Positions 56,960-64,000 of a DNA stretch of 64,000 bases are shown here, one piece after another. Each line of letters opens with the position of its first letter. Within the stretch, counting starts at the first letter, position 1. A model generated the notes under the pieces. It worked only from the letters and a program-made list of their open reading frames with translations. It was not told where the DNA came from and did no database searches. Position numbers and translations under genes: made by a program. Source of the stretch: Roseiarcus sp050010035 (GTDB taxonomy: Bacteria > Pseudomonadota > Alphaproteobacteria > Rhizobiales > Beijerinckiaceae); contig JBEKLU010000004.1 in NCBI GenBank assembly GCA_050010035.1, positions 38,319 to 102,318 of the forward strand, read 5' to 3'.

Positions 56960-58186
56960 TCAGGTGGCGATCGCGTTCACGGCCAAGCGCGTGTCCGGTG
57001 GGTCGAGCGCGCGGAACTCGTCGAGCATGTCGGCCCACTCTTGCATAAGGGCAACGCGCTCGGGCCAGTAGGTCGCACGGTTGTATGCGCGCCGGACGAC
57101 GTTTTCGCTCTGATGTCCGAGGACGGCCTCGATCACGTCGGGGCGAATGCCACGCTCGTTAAGGATCGTGCTCGCCGTCGATCGGAAGCCGTGCGAGGTC
57201 ATCTCGTCTTGGGTGTAGCCCAAGCGGCGCAACGCGGAATTCATCGCGTTCTCGGACAGCATCTTTTTGCTCGATCGGATCGATGGGAAGACGAGGTCGC
57301 CGTAGTCGGACATCGGCCAAATTTCTTTGAGGACGGCGACCGACTGTCGCGATAGGGGAACGTCGTGCGGCCGACGCATCTTTGTCCGCTCTTCCGGTAT
57401 GCGCCAAATCGTTTTCTCAAAATCAAATTCAGCGCGACGCGCGCCGCGCACTTCGCCGGGCCGCGCACATGAGAGAGCGGTGAACAGCATCGCTGCCCTC
57501 AAAGTGGGCCACCCGTCGAATTCGTCGAGCGATCGCAGCAAGCCGCCAAGCTTCTTCTCGTCGGTGATCGCGGCGCGGTGCTGAACCTGCGGGCGGAGCA
57601 ATGCGCCCTTGAGGGCGGAGGTCGGGTCGGTTGTCGCGCGCAGGGTGACGATCGCCAGCCTGAATACCGCGCTGATGGTCGCGCGCAATCGCCGCGCGGT
57701 CTCGCGCCGGCCGCTGCGCTCGATGCGTTTGAGAAGGTCCAGGAGTTCTGCCGGCGTGATGTCGGCGATGGGTCGCGACGCCAGCGGCGCAGCGACCTCC
57801 TCTAAAAGCCATTTGTTCTTGTTCAATGTCGGTGTGGCTGCGCCGTTCGCTTCGAGGTTCGCTACAAACTCACCGGCAATCAGTCCGAAGGTGTTGGCGG
57901 CCGCGCGCTGCGCGTCCAGCCGGTCGCCCTTCTTCTTGACGCTGGGGTCGACGCCCGATGCAATGAGTTTCTTCGCTTCGTCGCGCTTGGCGCGAGCTTC
58001 GGCGAGCGAGAAAAGCGGATAGGCTCCGAAGGAGAGCAACTGCTCCTTACCGAGGAAGCGGTACTTCATTCGCCACAGCCGTGCGCCGTTGGGCTTCACC
58101 AAGAGGTGCAGGCCGCCGCCGTCAGACAGTTTGTAGGCGGTTTCGGCGGGCTTCGCGTTCTTGAGGTCGAACTGTGTGAGGGGCAT
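56960..58186 (-). CDS. P4-type tyrosine integrase
   Basis: The 408-residue integrase starts with the DUF4102 arm-binding domain (KLSDGGGLHLLVKPNGARLWRMKYRFLGKEQLLSFGAYPLFSLAEARAKRDEAKKLI). A core-binding domain and a catalytic domain follow, with SCARPGEVRGARRAEFDF (Arg), SHGFRSTASTILNE (H-x-x-R), LGHQS (His) and AYNRATY (Tyr). This type inserts elements at tRNA 3' ends, and the intact tRNA-Thr begins 165 bases away. The start (MPLTQFDLKNAKPAETAYKL) is the standard one for the family. Confidence 0.95.
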   Translation of the reverse strand: MPLTQFDLKNAKPAETAYKLSDGGGLHLLVKPNGARLWRMKYRFLGKEQLLSFGAYPLFSLAEARAKRDEAKKLIASGVDPSVKKKGDRLDAQRAAANTFGLIAGEFVANLEANGAATPTLNKNKWLLEEVAAPLASRPIADITPAELLDLLKRIERSGRRETARRLRATISAVFRLAIVTLRATTDPTSALKGALLRPQVQHRAAITDEKKLGGLLRSLDEFDGWPTLRAAMLFTALSCARPGEVRGARRAEFDFEKTIWRIPEERTKMRRPHDVPLSRQSVAVLKEIWPMSDYGDLVFPSIRSSKKMLSENAMNSALRRLGYTQDEMTSHGFRSTASTILNERGIRPDVIEAVLGHQSENVVRRAYNRATYWPERVALMQEWADMLDEFRALDPPDTRLAVNAIAT

Positions 58187-58187
58187 T

Positions 58188-58236
58188 GGGGGTATCGCCT
58201 GCGGGGGTATCGGCTCCGATACGCAAAAATACCCCC
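58188..58236 (+). repeat. Right arm-type sites of the integrase (candidate)
   Basis: GGGGGTATCG occurs at 58188-58197 and 58203-58212, 15 bases apart, and ATACCCCC (58229-58236) is an inverted partial copy. The same 10-bp word in inverse orientation is at 47194-47203 near the left end. The sites overlap or precede the integrase start, so the integrase may also repress itself. Confidence 0.65.
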
Positions 58237-58317
58237 ACTTTGGGGGTGCTGCAAGGCGACGCCATGTTCCGGCGTGCTGTCGGAATAGGGATTAAACCGC
58301 TGATTTTGCAATAAAAA

Positions 58318-58336
58318 AGCGCCTCAGTGAGGCGCT
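58318..58336 (-). terminator. Terminator for tRNA-Thr, on the island side
   Basis: AGCGCCTCA and TGAGGCGCT form a 9-bp stem with a one-base centre (4-6 bases would be open in practice). On the minus strand it is followed by TTTTTT. It stands 14 bases downstream of the tRNA-Thr 3' end and lies inside the element, so it was either brought by the element or kept at the junction. Confidence 0.8.
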
Positions 58337-58349
58337 ATGAGACAGGGTT

Positions 58350-58374
58350 GTGGTGCCGCAAGAGGGATTCGAAC
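58350..58374. repeat. attR: crossover repeat within tRNA-Thr
   Basis: This 25-bp stretch is identical to 47107-47131 and covers the 3' part of the T arm and the acceptor end of tRNA-Thr plus the encoded CCA and one base beyond. It keeps the tRNA intact after integration. Confidence 0.92.
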
Positions 58375-58426
58375 CCCCGACCCCCTCATTACGAATGAGG
58401 TGCTCTACCAGCTGAGCTATTGCGGC
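58351..58426 (-). tRNA. tRNA-Thr (CGT anticodon)
   Basis: The minus strand folds as a 76-nt tRNA: acceptor GCCGCAA/TTGCGGC, D arm GCTC/GAGC, anticodon stem CCTCA/TGAGG with the loop TTCGTAA (anticodon CGT), T arm GGGGG/CCCTC with the loop TTCGAAT, and CCA at 58351-58353. It reads ACG codons and is the integration target of the element. Confidence 0.93.
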
Positions 58427-58575
58427 GCGCGGCGGCGAAACGTGACGAGCCCGGCGCCGACGACCGGCAGTCTCATATCGGGGCCGCCCCGAATTGGCAA
58501 GGCGGCGGCGCCGACGCGGCGAGAAAAACGCCGCGACGGCGAAGGCTCGCCGGCCGACGCTTGCCCGCCCGGCGA

Positions 58576-60123
58576 TCATTCACGCGCGAACAGCCGAAAT
58601 CCGGGCTTGCGCTCGCTCTCGTCGTGCGGGCCGGGATCGTCCGGAGCGGTCGACGGCAGCAGGACGATCGTCGCGGCGCCGCGCGGCGGCTCCGGCTTGG
58701 GCGCGGCGACGCTTTCGGGCGCGGCCGCTGGCGTCGGCGTCGGCGGCTTGGCCGATTCGACCGGCGACGAGGCGACGAGGGCGGGCGGCTCGGCCGGCGT
58801 CGGCGCGGGCGCGACGGGCGGCTCGGGAGCGCTGAGGCGCTCTTCGGGCGTGCGCCAGACGAAGGCGTCGAGCGCGCCGGACGGTGAAACCGGCGCCCAG
58901 CGATCGCTGATCACCCCGTCGGCGACCCAGGCGCGGTCGCGCGGCGCGCGCGCGGCGCGGGCGAGCCATTCGCGCGTCGCCCCTTCCGCGCCCGCCGCCT
59001 CCTCGACGTCGGCCATCAGCAGACAGACGCGCGCGCTCGGGCGGCCGTTCGGCGCGCCCGGCGCCAGCAGGGGCGCGAGCGCCGCGCGCGCCGCGGCGAG
59101 GTCGCGCGCCTCCAGCGCCGCGCGGCCGACCGCGATCTGGCTTTCCGAATCGAAAGGCGCGAGGCGCGCCAGCGCGCGCGCGCGCGCCAGCCGGTCGGCC
59201 GCCGAATCGCCCGGCCGCAGCCTGAGATAGACGGCCGCGAGGTCCGGATGCGGCGTCTGCCGATACGCCGCCTCGATGATCTTCGAGGCGCGGCGATAAT
59301 CGCCGTGGACCGCCGTCAGCCGGCCGCACAGCGCCGCCGCGGGAACGAGGCCCGGCGCCAGGGCGCAAGCCTCCTGCGCGAGCGCCAGCGCGGCTTTCGC
59401 GTCGCGCTCCGCCAGTTGCTGCGCCATCGCCGTCTCGAGGACGGCGCGCCAGCGATTGGCGGTCGGCTTATCGATGAGCTTCGCGGCGGCGTTGGATTCG
59501 ACGATGGCGAGGGCGCCGGCCCAGTCGCCGTGCGCGGCGCGATCGTCGAGCACCGCCTGTCCCGCCCAGGGCAGGGCGGCGTGCCGGTGCGCGCGCATGG
59601 CGTACTGCAGCGCGGCCTCGTGGTCGCCGCTGCGCCGCGCCTCGATATGCAGGCCGCGCAGTCCCAGCGCGTGGGTTTGCGGATGATCGAGCATTTCGCG
59701 GAACGCGGCGGCCGCCCCGGCGCGATCGCCCGCCAGTTGCGCCGCCTGCGCGCGCAGCAGCTTGGCCAGCGGCTCGTCGCCCAAAGCTTTGCGCGCTTCG
59801 GCGGCGTGACGGCTCGCGGCGCGCGCGTCGCCCGAGCCGACCGCGACCATGCCGCGCGAAAGCGCGGCGTAGCCCTTTTCGCGGCGGCGCGCCTTGGCGG
59901 CGAGCGAGACCAGCGAGGGCAGGCGGAAAACGAAACGGATGATCCCCCAGGCGAGCGAAAGCAGGATCGCCAAGCCCGCCACGACGCCCAGCGCGACCAT
60001 CAGCGACACGTCGTATTCGACCCCGCGCCAGGTCAGCGCGACCTGGCCCGGGTTCTCGGCGAGCCAGGTCAGGCCGTAGGCCGCCAAGGCGAGCGCGGCG
60101 AGAAACAGCAACAGGCGAATCAT
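58576..60123 (-). CDS. hemY: HemY-like membrane TPR protein
   Basis: The 515-residue protein starts with two hydrophobic helices (LLLFLAALALAAYGLTWL and LMVALGVVAGLAILLSLAWGIIRFVF) followed by the HemY N-terminal sequence (FRLPSLVSLAAKARRREKGYAALSRGMVAVGSGD) and TPR-like helices. The last 90 residues are Pro/Ala-rich. HemY of proteobacteria is linked to haem synthesis genes by position; it is not the Bacillus oxidase of that name. It ends the hemD-mic60-hemY unit on this strand. Confidence 0.88.
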   Translation of the reverse strand: MIRLLLFLAALALAAYGLTWLAENPGQVALTWRGVEYDVSLMVALGVVAGLAILLSLAWGIIRFVFRLPSLVSLAAKARRREKGYAALSRGMVAVGSGDARAASRHAAEARKALGDEPLAKLLRAQAAQLAGDRAGAAAAFREMLDHPQTHALGLRGLHIEARRSGDHEAALQYAMRAHRHAALPWAGQAVLDDRAAHGDWAGALAIVESNAAAKLIDKPTANRWRAVLETAMAQQLAERDAKAALALAQEACALAPGLVPAAALCGRLTAVHGDYRRASKIIEAAYRQTPHPDLAAVYLRLRPGDSAADRLARARALARLAPFDSESQIAVGRAALEARDLAAARAALAPLLAPGAPNGRPSARVCLLMADVEEAAGAEGATREWLARAARAPRDRAWVADGVISDRWAPVSPSGALDAFVWRTPEERLSAPEPPVAPAPTPAEPPALVASSPVESAKPPTPTPAAAPESVAAPKPEPPRGAATIVLLPSTAPDDPGPHDESERKPGFRLFARE

Positions 60124-60201
60124 GACCTCTCCGCTTCGAGCATCGCGAGGCGTCAGAATAGTCCCTGATGCGCCGCGCGCAAAAAATCCCCTGCCGCGTC
60201 G

Positions 60202-61584
60202 TTAATCCTTGGCCGCCGCGAGGCGCAGAATCGCGTCGGCGCGCAGGCTCAGCGCCGCCGCGCCCGCGGCCCGGCGCGCCTGGGCCGCGTCGACCCAGTC
60301 GCGGCCTGCCAGTCGGGCCGCGTCGGGCAGGCGGCCATAGGCTTGTATCGCCGCGTCGAGGTCGCCGCGGGCGAGGGCCGCCGAAACGTTCGAGACGAGC
60401 GTCTCGTCGCCGCCGCCGACCTCGCCGACCTTGCGCACCCGCACCAGTCCGCGCAGGTGGTCGAACAGCCGGTCCATCATCCCGCCGGAGCTCGGCGGCG
60501 TCGCCGCGGCGACGACGGCTGGCGCGATCTCGGCGAACGCCGCCCCGAGGGCGGCGAGAGTCGGGGCGCCGGCGTCGGCGAAAGGCTTCAGAGCCGACAC
60601 TTTGCCGCCGTCGGCCCCCAGGCGCGCCAGCGCCGCCAGTTCCTCGGCGAACGGCGCGCCGGCGTTGAGACGCTCGTTCAGCGAAATGGCGAGGATCGCC
60701 GTTGCGGCGCCGTCGCGATTGGGCGCGACCTCCGCCGCGGCGAGACGCGCTTCGCTCTTGGGCGCGGCGAGCGCGGCTTCCATTTTGCTGAGACGATCGC
60801 CGAGCGCGCCGAGATCGGCTTGGGAAGCCTTCAGCGCCGCCAAGTCGCCTTCGAGTCCGCCAATGCGGGCCTCCAGCGCGCTCGCGTCGAACGGGGCGGG
60901 AGCGACGCCCTGGGCGGGCGCCGGAGCCGTTTGTCCCGCGCCGGCCGCCAGCGCCAGGGCCTTGGCGGCGTCGGCGCGCGCGGCGCGCGCCTCGCTGAGC
61001 GCCGCCTGAGCGGCCTCGTCCTTGCCCGCAGCGCCTTCGAGCGCGGCGACGCGGCGGCCGAGCGCCTCGAGGGCGGCGGCCTTGGCGGCGCCGGCCTCGC
61101 TCGCCTCCAGCGCGCCGAGGCGCTTGCCGAGATCGGCGTCGGCCGCGGCCTGCGCTTCGACGCCGCGTTCGAGCGCCGCCCAACGCAAGCTCGCCGCGTC
61201 GAGCGCGGCGGCGCGCGGGTCGGCCCACCACGCCGCGCCGAGCGCCAGCGCCGCGCCGATGACGGCGCCGAGCGCGCCCGCGACGAAGGGGAAGGCGGGC
61301 GAGCGCGTCCTCAGCCGGATTTCCGGCCCGTCCGCATCCGCGGCCGGTTCGGCGGCCGGCTCTTCGTTCGCCGGCTCGGCGCCGGGCTGCTCGCTCGCCG
61401 GTTCGACGGCCGGTTCCTCGCCGGCCGCCTCGACGGGCGCCGGCTCCGGCGGCGCGGGTTCGTGGATCTCCGTCGCCTCGCCCTCGATCACGCCGGGATC
61501 ATGGCGCGGCTCGCGGACCGGCGGCGCGGCGTCGGCGGGTTCGACGATTTCGGGTTCGGACTTTCCGCTCGCGTCGTCGGCCAT
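60202..61584 (-). CDS. Mitofilin/Mic60-family inner membrane protein
   Basis: The 460-residue protein has an acidic, Pro/Ala-rich cytoplasmic start, one membrane helix (AFPFVAGALGAVIGAALALGAAWW), a long Ala/Glu coiled coil and a C-terminal mitofilin signature (AALARGDLDAAIQAYGRLPDAARLAGRDWVDAAQARRAAGAAA). This alphaproteobacterial Mic60 helps shape intracytoplasmic membranes and crista-like folds. The gene sits between hemD and hemY, its conserved place. Intracytoplasmic membranes would fit a phototroph or methanotroph, but this gene is widespread in the class. Confidence 0.88.
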   Translation of the reverse strand: MADDASGKSEPEIVEPADAAPPVREPRHDPGVIEGEATEIHEPAPPEPAPVEAAGEEPAVEPASEQPGAEPANEEPAAEPAADADGPEIRLRTRSPAFPFVAGALGAVIGAALALGAAWWADPRAAALDAASLRWAALERGVEAQAAADADLGKRLGALEASEAGAAKAAALEALGRRVAALEGAAGKDEAAQAALSEARAARADAAKALALAAGAGQTAPAPAQGVAPAPFDASALEARIGGLEGDLAALKASQADLGALGDRLSKMEAALAAPKSEARLAAAEVAPNRDGAATAILAISLNERLNAGAPFAEELAALARLGADGGKVSALKPFADAGAPTLAALGAAFAEIAPAVVAAATPPSSGGMMDRLFDHLRGLVRVRKVGEVGGGDETLVSNVSAALARGDLDAAIQAYGRLPDAARLAGRDWVDAAQARRAAGAAALSLRADAILRLAAAKD

Positions 61585-61663
61585 GGGTTCCTGCTCCCGC
61601 TTCCCGGTTGTCTATAAGCGAGCCGCCGCGGGATGAAAACCCGCGCGGCGTCGCGGGGCACCG

Positions 61664-62410
61664 TCAGGCGCCAGAAGCTCGAGCGCCGCCGTCCGATGCG
61701 GCGAGCGCGCGTTCGAGCGCGTCGATGAGCTCGTCCTCCCGCGGCTGCGTGGCGAAAGCGAGGCGGAGGGCGCCGAAGGCGCGCAGAGGTTCGCCGGCGT
61801 CGCGGGAAAGGCAGACATGGAGAAGCGCGCGAAAGCAATCGGCGAGGCCCGCCCGCTCGGCCAGCGCCACGGCGAGCGCGGCGGAGCGGCGCGAATAGTG
61901 CAACGCCGCGCCGCAGGTCGCGATCGCGCGCGCCTCCGCCTCGCTCCAGGCGTCGCGCGCCTCGGCGGCGTAGATTTCGACCGTCGTCGCGAGATGGCCG
62001 GCTTCGCCGAGAGCCGCCTCCAGCGCCTTTCTGCGGTCGCGGCCGGCCAGGTAGAGCACGCGCGAACGCGGCGCGAGGCGCCGGAGCAGCGCCGCGACGA
62101 GCGCGGCGACGTCGGGCGCAGGCTCGCCCGCGATTCGCATCCCCGCGTCCCTCGCCGCCCGCGCCGTCCGTCGCCCGACGACGAAGAGCGGCGCGCCGGC
62201 GATTCTGTCGCGCGCCGCCGGGGCGAGGAGCGCGATCGCCTTGGCGCTGGTCGCTATGACCGCGTCGAACGGGCCGGGCGGCGGCAGGGCGCCGGTGGCG
62301 CGGATTTCCGTCGCCGGCGCGAGCGCCGTCAGGAAGCCGCGCGCGCGCAACAGCGCGGCGCTGCGCTCCGCTTCGCCGCGCGCGCGCATGAGGGCGATCC
62401 TTTTCGTCAC
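61664..62410 (-). CDS. hemD: Uroporphyrinogen-III synthase
   Basis: The 248-residue protein is a divergent HemD: a two-domain alternation with TKRIALMRARGEAERSAALLRARGF, FDAVIATSAKAIALLAP, VLYLAGRDRRKALEAAL and VEIYAAEARDAWSEAE. It closes hydroxymethylbilane to uroporphyrinogen III. The frame is open to 62473; the GTG at 62410, with GCGAGG just upstream, begins the conserved part. hemC, often the gene before hemD in this group, is not here; tsaD faces away instead. Confidence 0.8.
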   Translation of the reverse strand: MTKRIALMRARGEAERSAALLRARGFLTALAPATEIRATGALPPPGPFDAVIATSAKAIALLAPAARDRIAGAPLFVVGRRTARAARDAGMRIAGEPAPDVAALVAALLRRLAPRSRVLYLAGRDRRKALEAALGEAGHLATTVEIYAAEARDAWSEAEARAIATCGAALHYSRRSAALAVALAERAGLADCFRALLHVCLSRDAGEPLRAFGALRLAFATQPREDELIDALERALAASDGGARASGA

Positions 62411-62566
62411 GGCCTCGCCATCGTCGTCGAGACGCTCCTCGTCGGGGCCGTCGCCTGGCGGCCCTCCTTTCATTATGCGCTGGGCAGTTCCGCGCCAAGC
62501 GTATAGAGACGGCCCCGGCCGCGCGGGCGCCGTCGCGCGGGAAACTCAGGAGACTTCGAAGCTTCG

Positions 62567-63625
62567 ATGCGCGTACTGGGAATCGAGACCACCTGCGACG
62601 AAACGGCGGCGGCGGTGGTGCGGCTGCGCCCGGACGGCGCCGGCGAAATTCTCGCCGACGAAGTAATGAGCCAGATCGCCGCCCATTCGCCCTATGGCGG
62701 CGTCGTGCCGGAGATCGCGGCGCGCGCCCATGTCGAAATCATCGATCAGCTAGTCGTCCGCGCGCTGCGCCGCGCCGGGATGCGCCCGCGCGACCTCGAC
62801 GGGGTCGCCGCCGCCGCGGGACCCGGCCTGATCGGCGGCGTGCTGGTCGGCCTGATGACCGGCAAGGGGATCGCGCTGGCGGCCGGCAAGCCGTTCCTCG
62901 CCGTCAATCATCTCGAGGCGCACGCCCTGGTGGCGCGCCTCTCCGGCCGCCTGGCGTTTCCCTATCTCCTGCTGCTCGCCTCGGGCGGCCACACGCAAAT
63001 CCTCGCGGTCAAGGGCGTCGGCGACTACGACCGCCTGGGAACGACGATGGACGACGCCATCGGCGAGGCTTTCGACAAGATCGCCAAGATGCTCGGCCTG
63101 CCCTATCCCGGCGGGCCCGCGGTCGAAGCGGCCGCCCGGGACGGCGACCCCGCCCGATTCCAGTTGCCGCGCCCGATGTTAGGGCGGCCGAACGCCGATT
63201 TCTCCCTTTCCGGGCTGAAGACCGCGACGCGCCTGGCGGCCCAGTCGATCGCGCCGCTCACCCGGCGCGACGTCGCCGACCTCTGCGCCTCGTTCCAGGC
63301 CGCGGTCGTCGACATGATCGAGGACCGCATGCGCGTCGGCCTCAGGCTGTTTCGTCAGCGGGTCGGCCTCGCCCACGGCGTCGTCGTCGCCGGCGGCGTC
63401 GCCGCCAACGGCGCGATCCGCGAGGCGATGGCGCGCTTTTGCGCCCAGGCCGGCCTGCCCCTCGTCGCGCCGCCGCAAAGCCTGTGCACCGACAACGGCG
63501 CGATGATCGCCTGGGCGGGGATCGAGCGGCTGCGGCGCGGCCTCGTCGACGATCTCGCCGCGCCCGCCCGTCCGCGCTGGCCGCTCGACCCGAAGGCCGA
63601 GCGATCGTTGAACGGCAAGGCGTGA
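62567..63625 (+). CDS. tsaD: tRNA N6-threonylcarbamoyladenosine transferase
   Basis: TsaD (352 aa) is the catalytic subunit for t6A37 formation on tRNAs reading ANN codons. Family marks: MRVLGIETTCDETAAAVV, AAHSPYGGVVPEIAARAHVE, metal-binding His in VNHLEAHALVARL, the nucleotide motif LASGGHTQILAV, and GGVAANGAIREAM near the end with DNGAMIAWAG. The length is normal. It is divergent from hemD with 156 bases between. No gpsA follows. The 237-bp gap to the next gene shows nothing but its ribosome site. Confidence 0.95.
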   Translation: MRVLGIETTCDETAAAVVRLRPDGAGEILADEVMSQIAAHSPYGGVVPEIAARAHVEIIDQLVVRALRRAGMRPRDLDGVAAAAGPGLIGGVLVGLMTGKGIALAAGKPFLAVNHLEAHALVARLSGRLAFPYLLLLASGGHTQILAVKGVGDYDRLGTTMDDAIGEAFDKIAKMLGLPYPGGPAVEAAARDGDPARFQLPRPMLGRPNADFSLSGLKTATRLAAQSIAPLTRRDVADLCASFQAAVVDMIEDRMRVGLRLFRQRVGLAHGVVVAGGVAANGAIREAMARFCAQAGLPLVAPPQSLCTDNGAMIAWAGIERLRRGLVDDLAAPARPRWPLDPKAERSLNGKA

Positions 63626-63862
63626 AACGCGCCATCGGCCACGAGACAGCCAAAACGAAGGGGCGCGAACTCCTTCCCCCCTCGCGGCGGAAGGGGCGCG
63701 CGTCCTTCGCCCGCGGCGTAAACAGCTCGGCGCTCATTGCATTCCGACGCGGCGGCGCCTATAAAGGAAGAATCCCCTCGAGATCGTCGATTTGAGGCTG
63801 CGCCTCGCCCCTCAGGAAGGGCGGCGGCGCGCGCCGGCTAAAGTTCAAGGAGTTCGCCCGTC

Positions 63863-64000
63863 ATGACCGAAGCGCCGTTGATGCCCAAGGCCACCGCCGT
63901 CTGGCTGGTCGAAAACACGTCGCTGACGTTCGACCAGATCGCCGAATTCTGCAAATTGCATCCGCTCGAGGTCAAAGGCATCGCCGACGGCGAGGTCGCC
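63863..64000 (+). CDS. TrcR/DUF1013 cell-cycle transcription regulator, N-terminal part
   Basis: Only the first 46 residues are in the window: MTEAPLMPKATAVWLVENTS, then LTFDQIAEFCKLHPLEVKGIADGEVA. This is the highly conserved start of the alphaproteobacterial DUF1013 family, known as TrcR in Brucella and relatives, a helix-turn-helix regulator linked to the cell cycle. AAGGAG lies 12 bases upstream. The gene continues beyond the window. Confidence 0.85.
   Translation, partial: MTEAPLMPKATAVWLVENTSLTFDQIAEFCKLHPLEVKGIADGEVA

Larger units (their letters stand above)
47107..58374. mobile_element. Integrated mobile element at tRNA-Thr(CGT)
   Basis: The element is bounded by identical 25-bp sequences at 47107-47131 and 58350-58374; the second is the 3' end of an intact tRNA-Thr. 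A P4-type tyrosine integrase is the gene nearest the tRNA. A 10-bp word near the left end (47194) recurs twice near the right end (58188, 58203). Genes inside cover toxin-antitoxin, HEPN protein, second recombinase, primase-like, replication-relaxation and a HerA/VirD4-like ATPase. No type IV secretion or classical relaxase gene is seen, so it is likely mobilisable or passive rather than self-transmissible. Confidence 0.88.

Noticed and set aside
47107..58374. Self-transmissible conjugative element or prophage
   Set aside because: No type IV secretion genes, classical relaxase, capsid, terminase or lysis genes are present.

Overview
The window is GC-rich chromosomal DNA from an alphaproteobacterium, most likely of the order Hyphomicrobiales (Rhizobiales). 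The flagellar order flgE-flgK-flgL-flaF-flbT-flgD-fliQ-flhA-fliR, the hemD-mic60-hemY block and the DUF1013/TrcR gene are typical of that group. A 4-hydroxybenzoyl-CoA reductase operon beside a GNAT/Rrf2 (BadL/BadM-like) pair recalls Rhodopseudomonas-type anaerobic aromatic metabolism, but no genus can be fixed from the sequence alone.

Layout. 1-9341: flagellar hook, hook-junction and export genes on the plus strand, ending in small accessory genes (FliJ-, FlgJ-, FlgN- and FliL-like), then a PilZ gene. 10085-13528: a GNAT, a 3-hydroxyisobutyrate-dehydrogenase-type gene, tRNA-Met, a small HD hydrolase and an SDR. 13566-21477: two divergent acyl-CoA operons (fused E1 plus FabD-like acyltransferase; hydratase, BadH-like SDR, hydratase, acyl-CoA dehydrogenase) around a FadR/YsiA-type palindrome, with a TetR gene downstream. 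21638-27151: a phytoene-desaturase-like flavoprotein, ETF and a membrane Fe-S ETF:quinone oxidoreductase. A convergent GntR gene follows. 28275-34951: a split PEP-synthase-like phosphotransferase with a duplicated small partner (sizes like phenylphosphate synthase), then SDR, aldehyde dehydrogenase and HD protein. 34984-45077: GNATs, an NDP-forming acyl-CoA synthetase, hcrCAB, the GNAT/Rrf2 pair and an SDR. 45261-47005: tRNA-Gly and an MHS-family transporter.

47107-58374 is an integrated mobile element of about 11.3 kb at tRNA-Thr(CGT). It has a 25-bp direct repeat at both ends, a P4-type integrase, matching arm-type sites near both ends, a ParDE-like module, a HEPN-motif protein, a second FimB-like recombinase, a secreted glycine-rich protein, a CHC2 primase-like protein, a replication-relaxation protein and a HerA/VirD4-like ATPase. 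Beyond it lie hemY, mic60, hemD, divergent tsaD and the start of trcR.

How the genes work together. The catabolic block reads as several regulated routes feeding CoA thioesters and low-potential electrons to the quinone pool through ETF and the membrane oxidoreductase. The GntR gene and the flavoprotein/ETF operon share an operator word. Two items stand out. One is the split phosphotransferase cluster without the carboxylase expected for phenol degradation. The other, inside the island, is a set of hairpins that all have 14-nt loops, two of them in diverged repeat units whose stems change in a compensatory way and two flanking the HEPN gene, directly upstream of the FimB-like recombinase. That arrangement resembles a cassette system, but this is inference.
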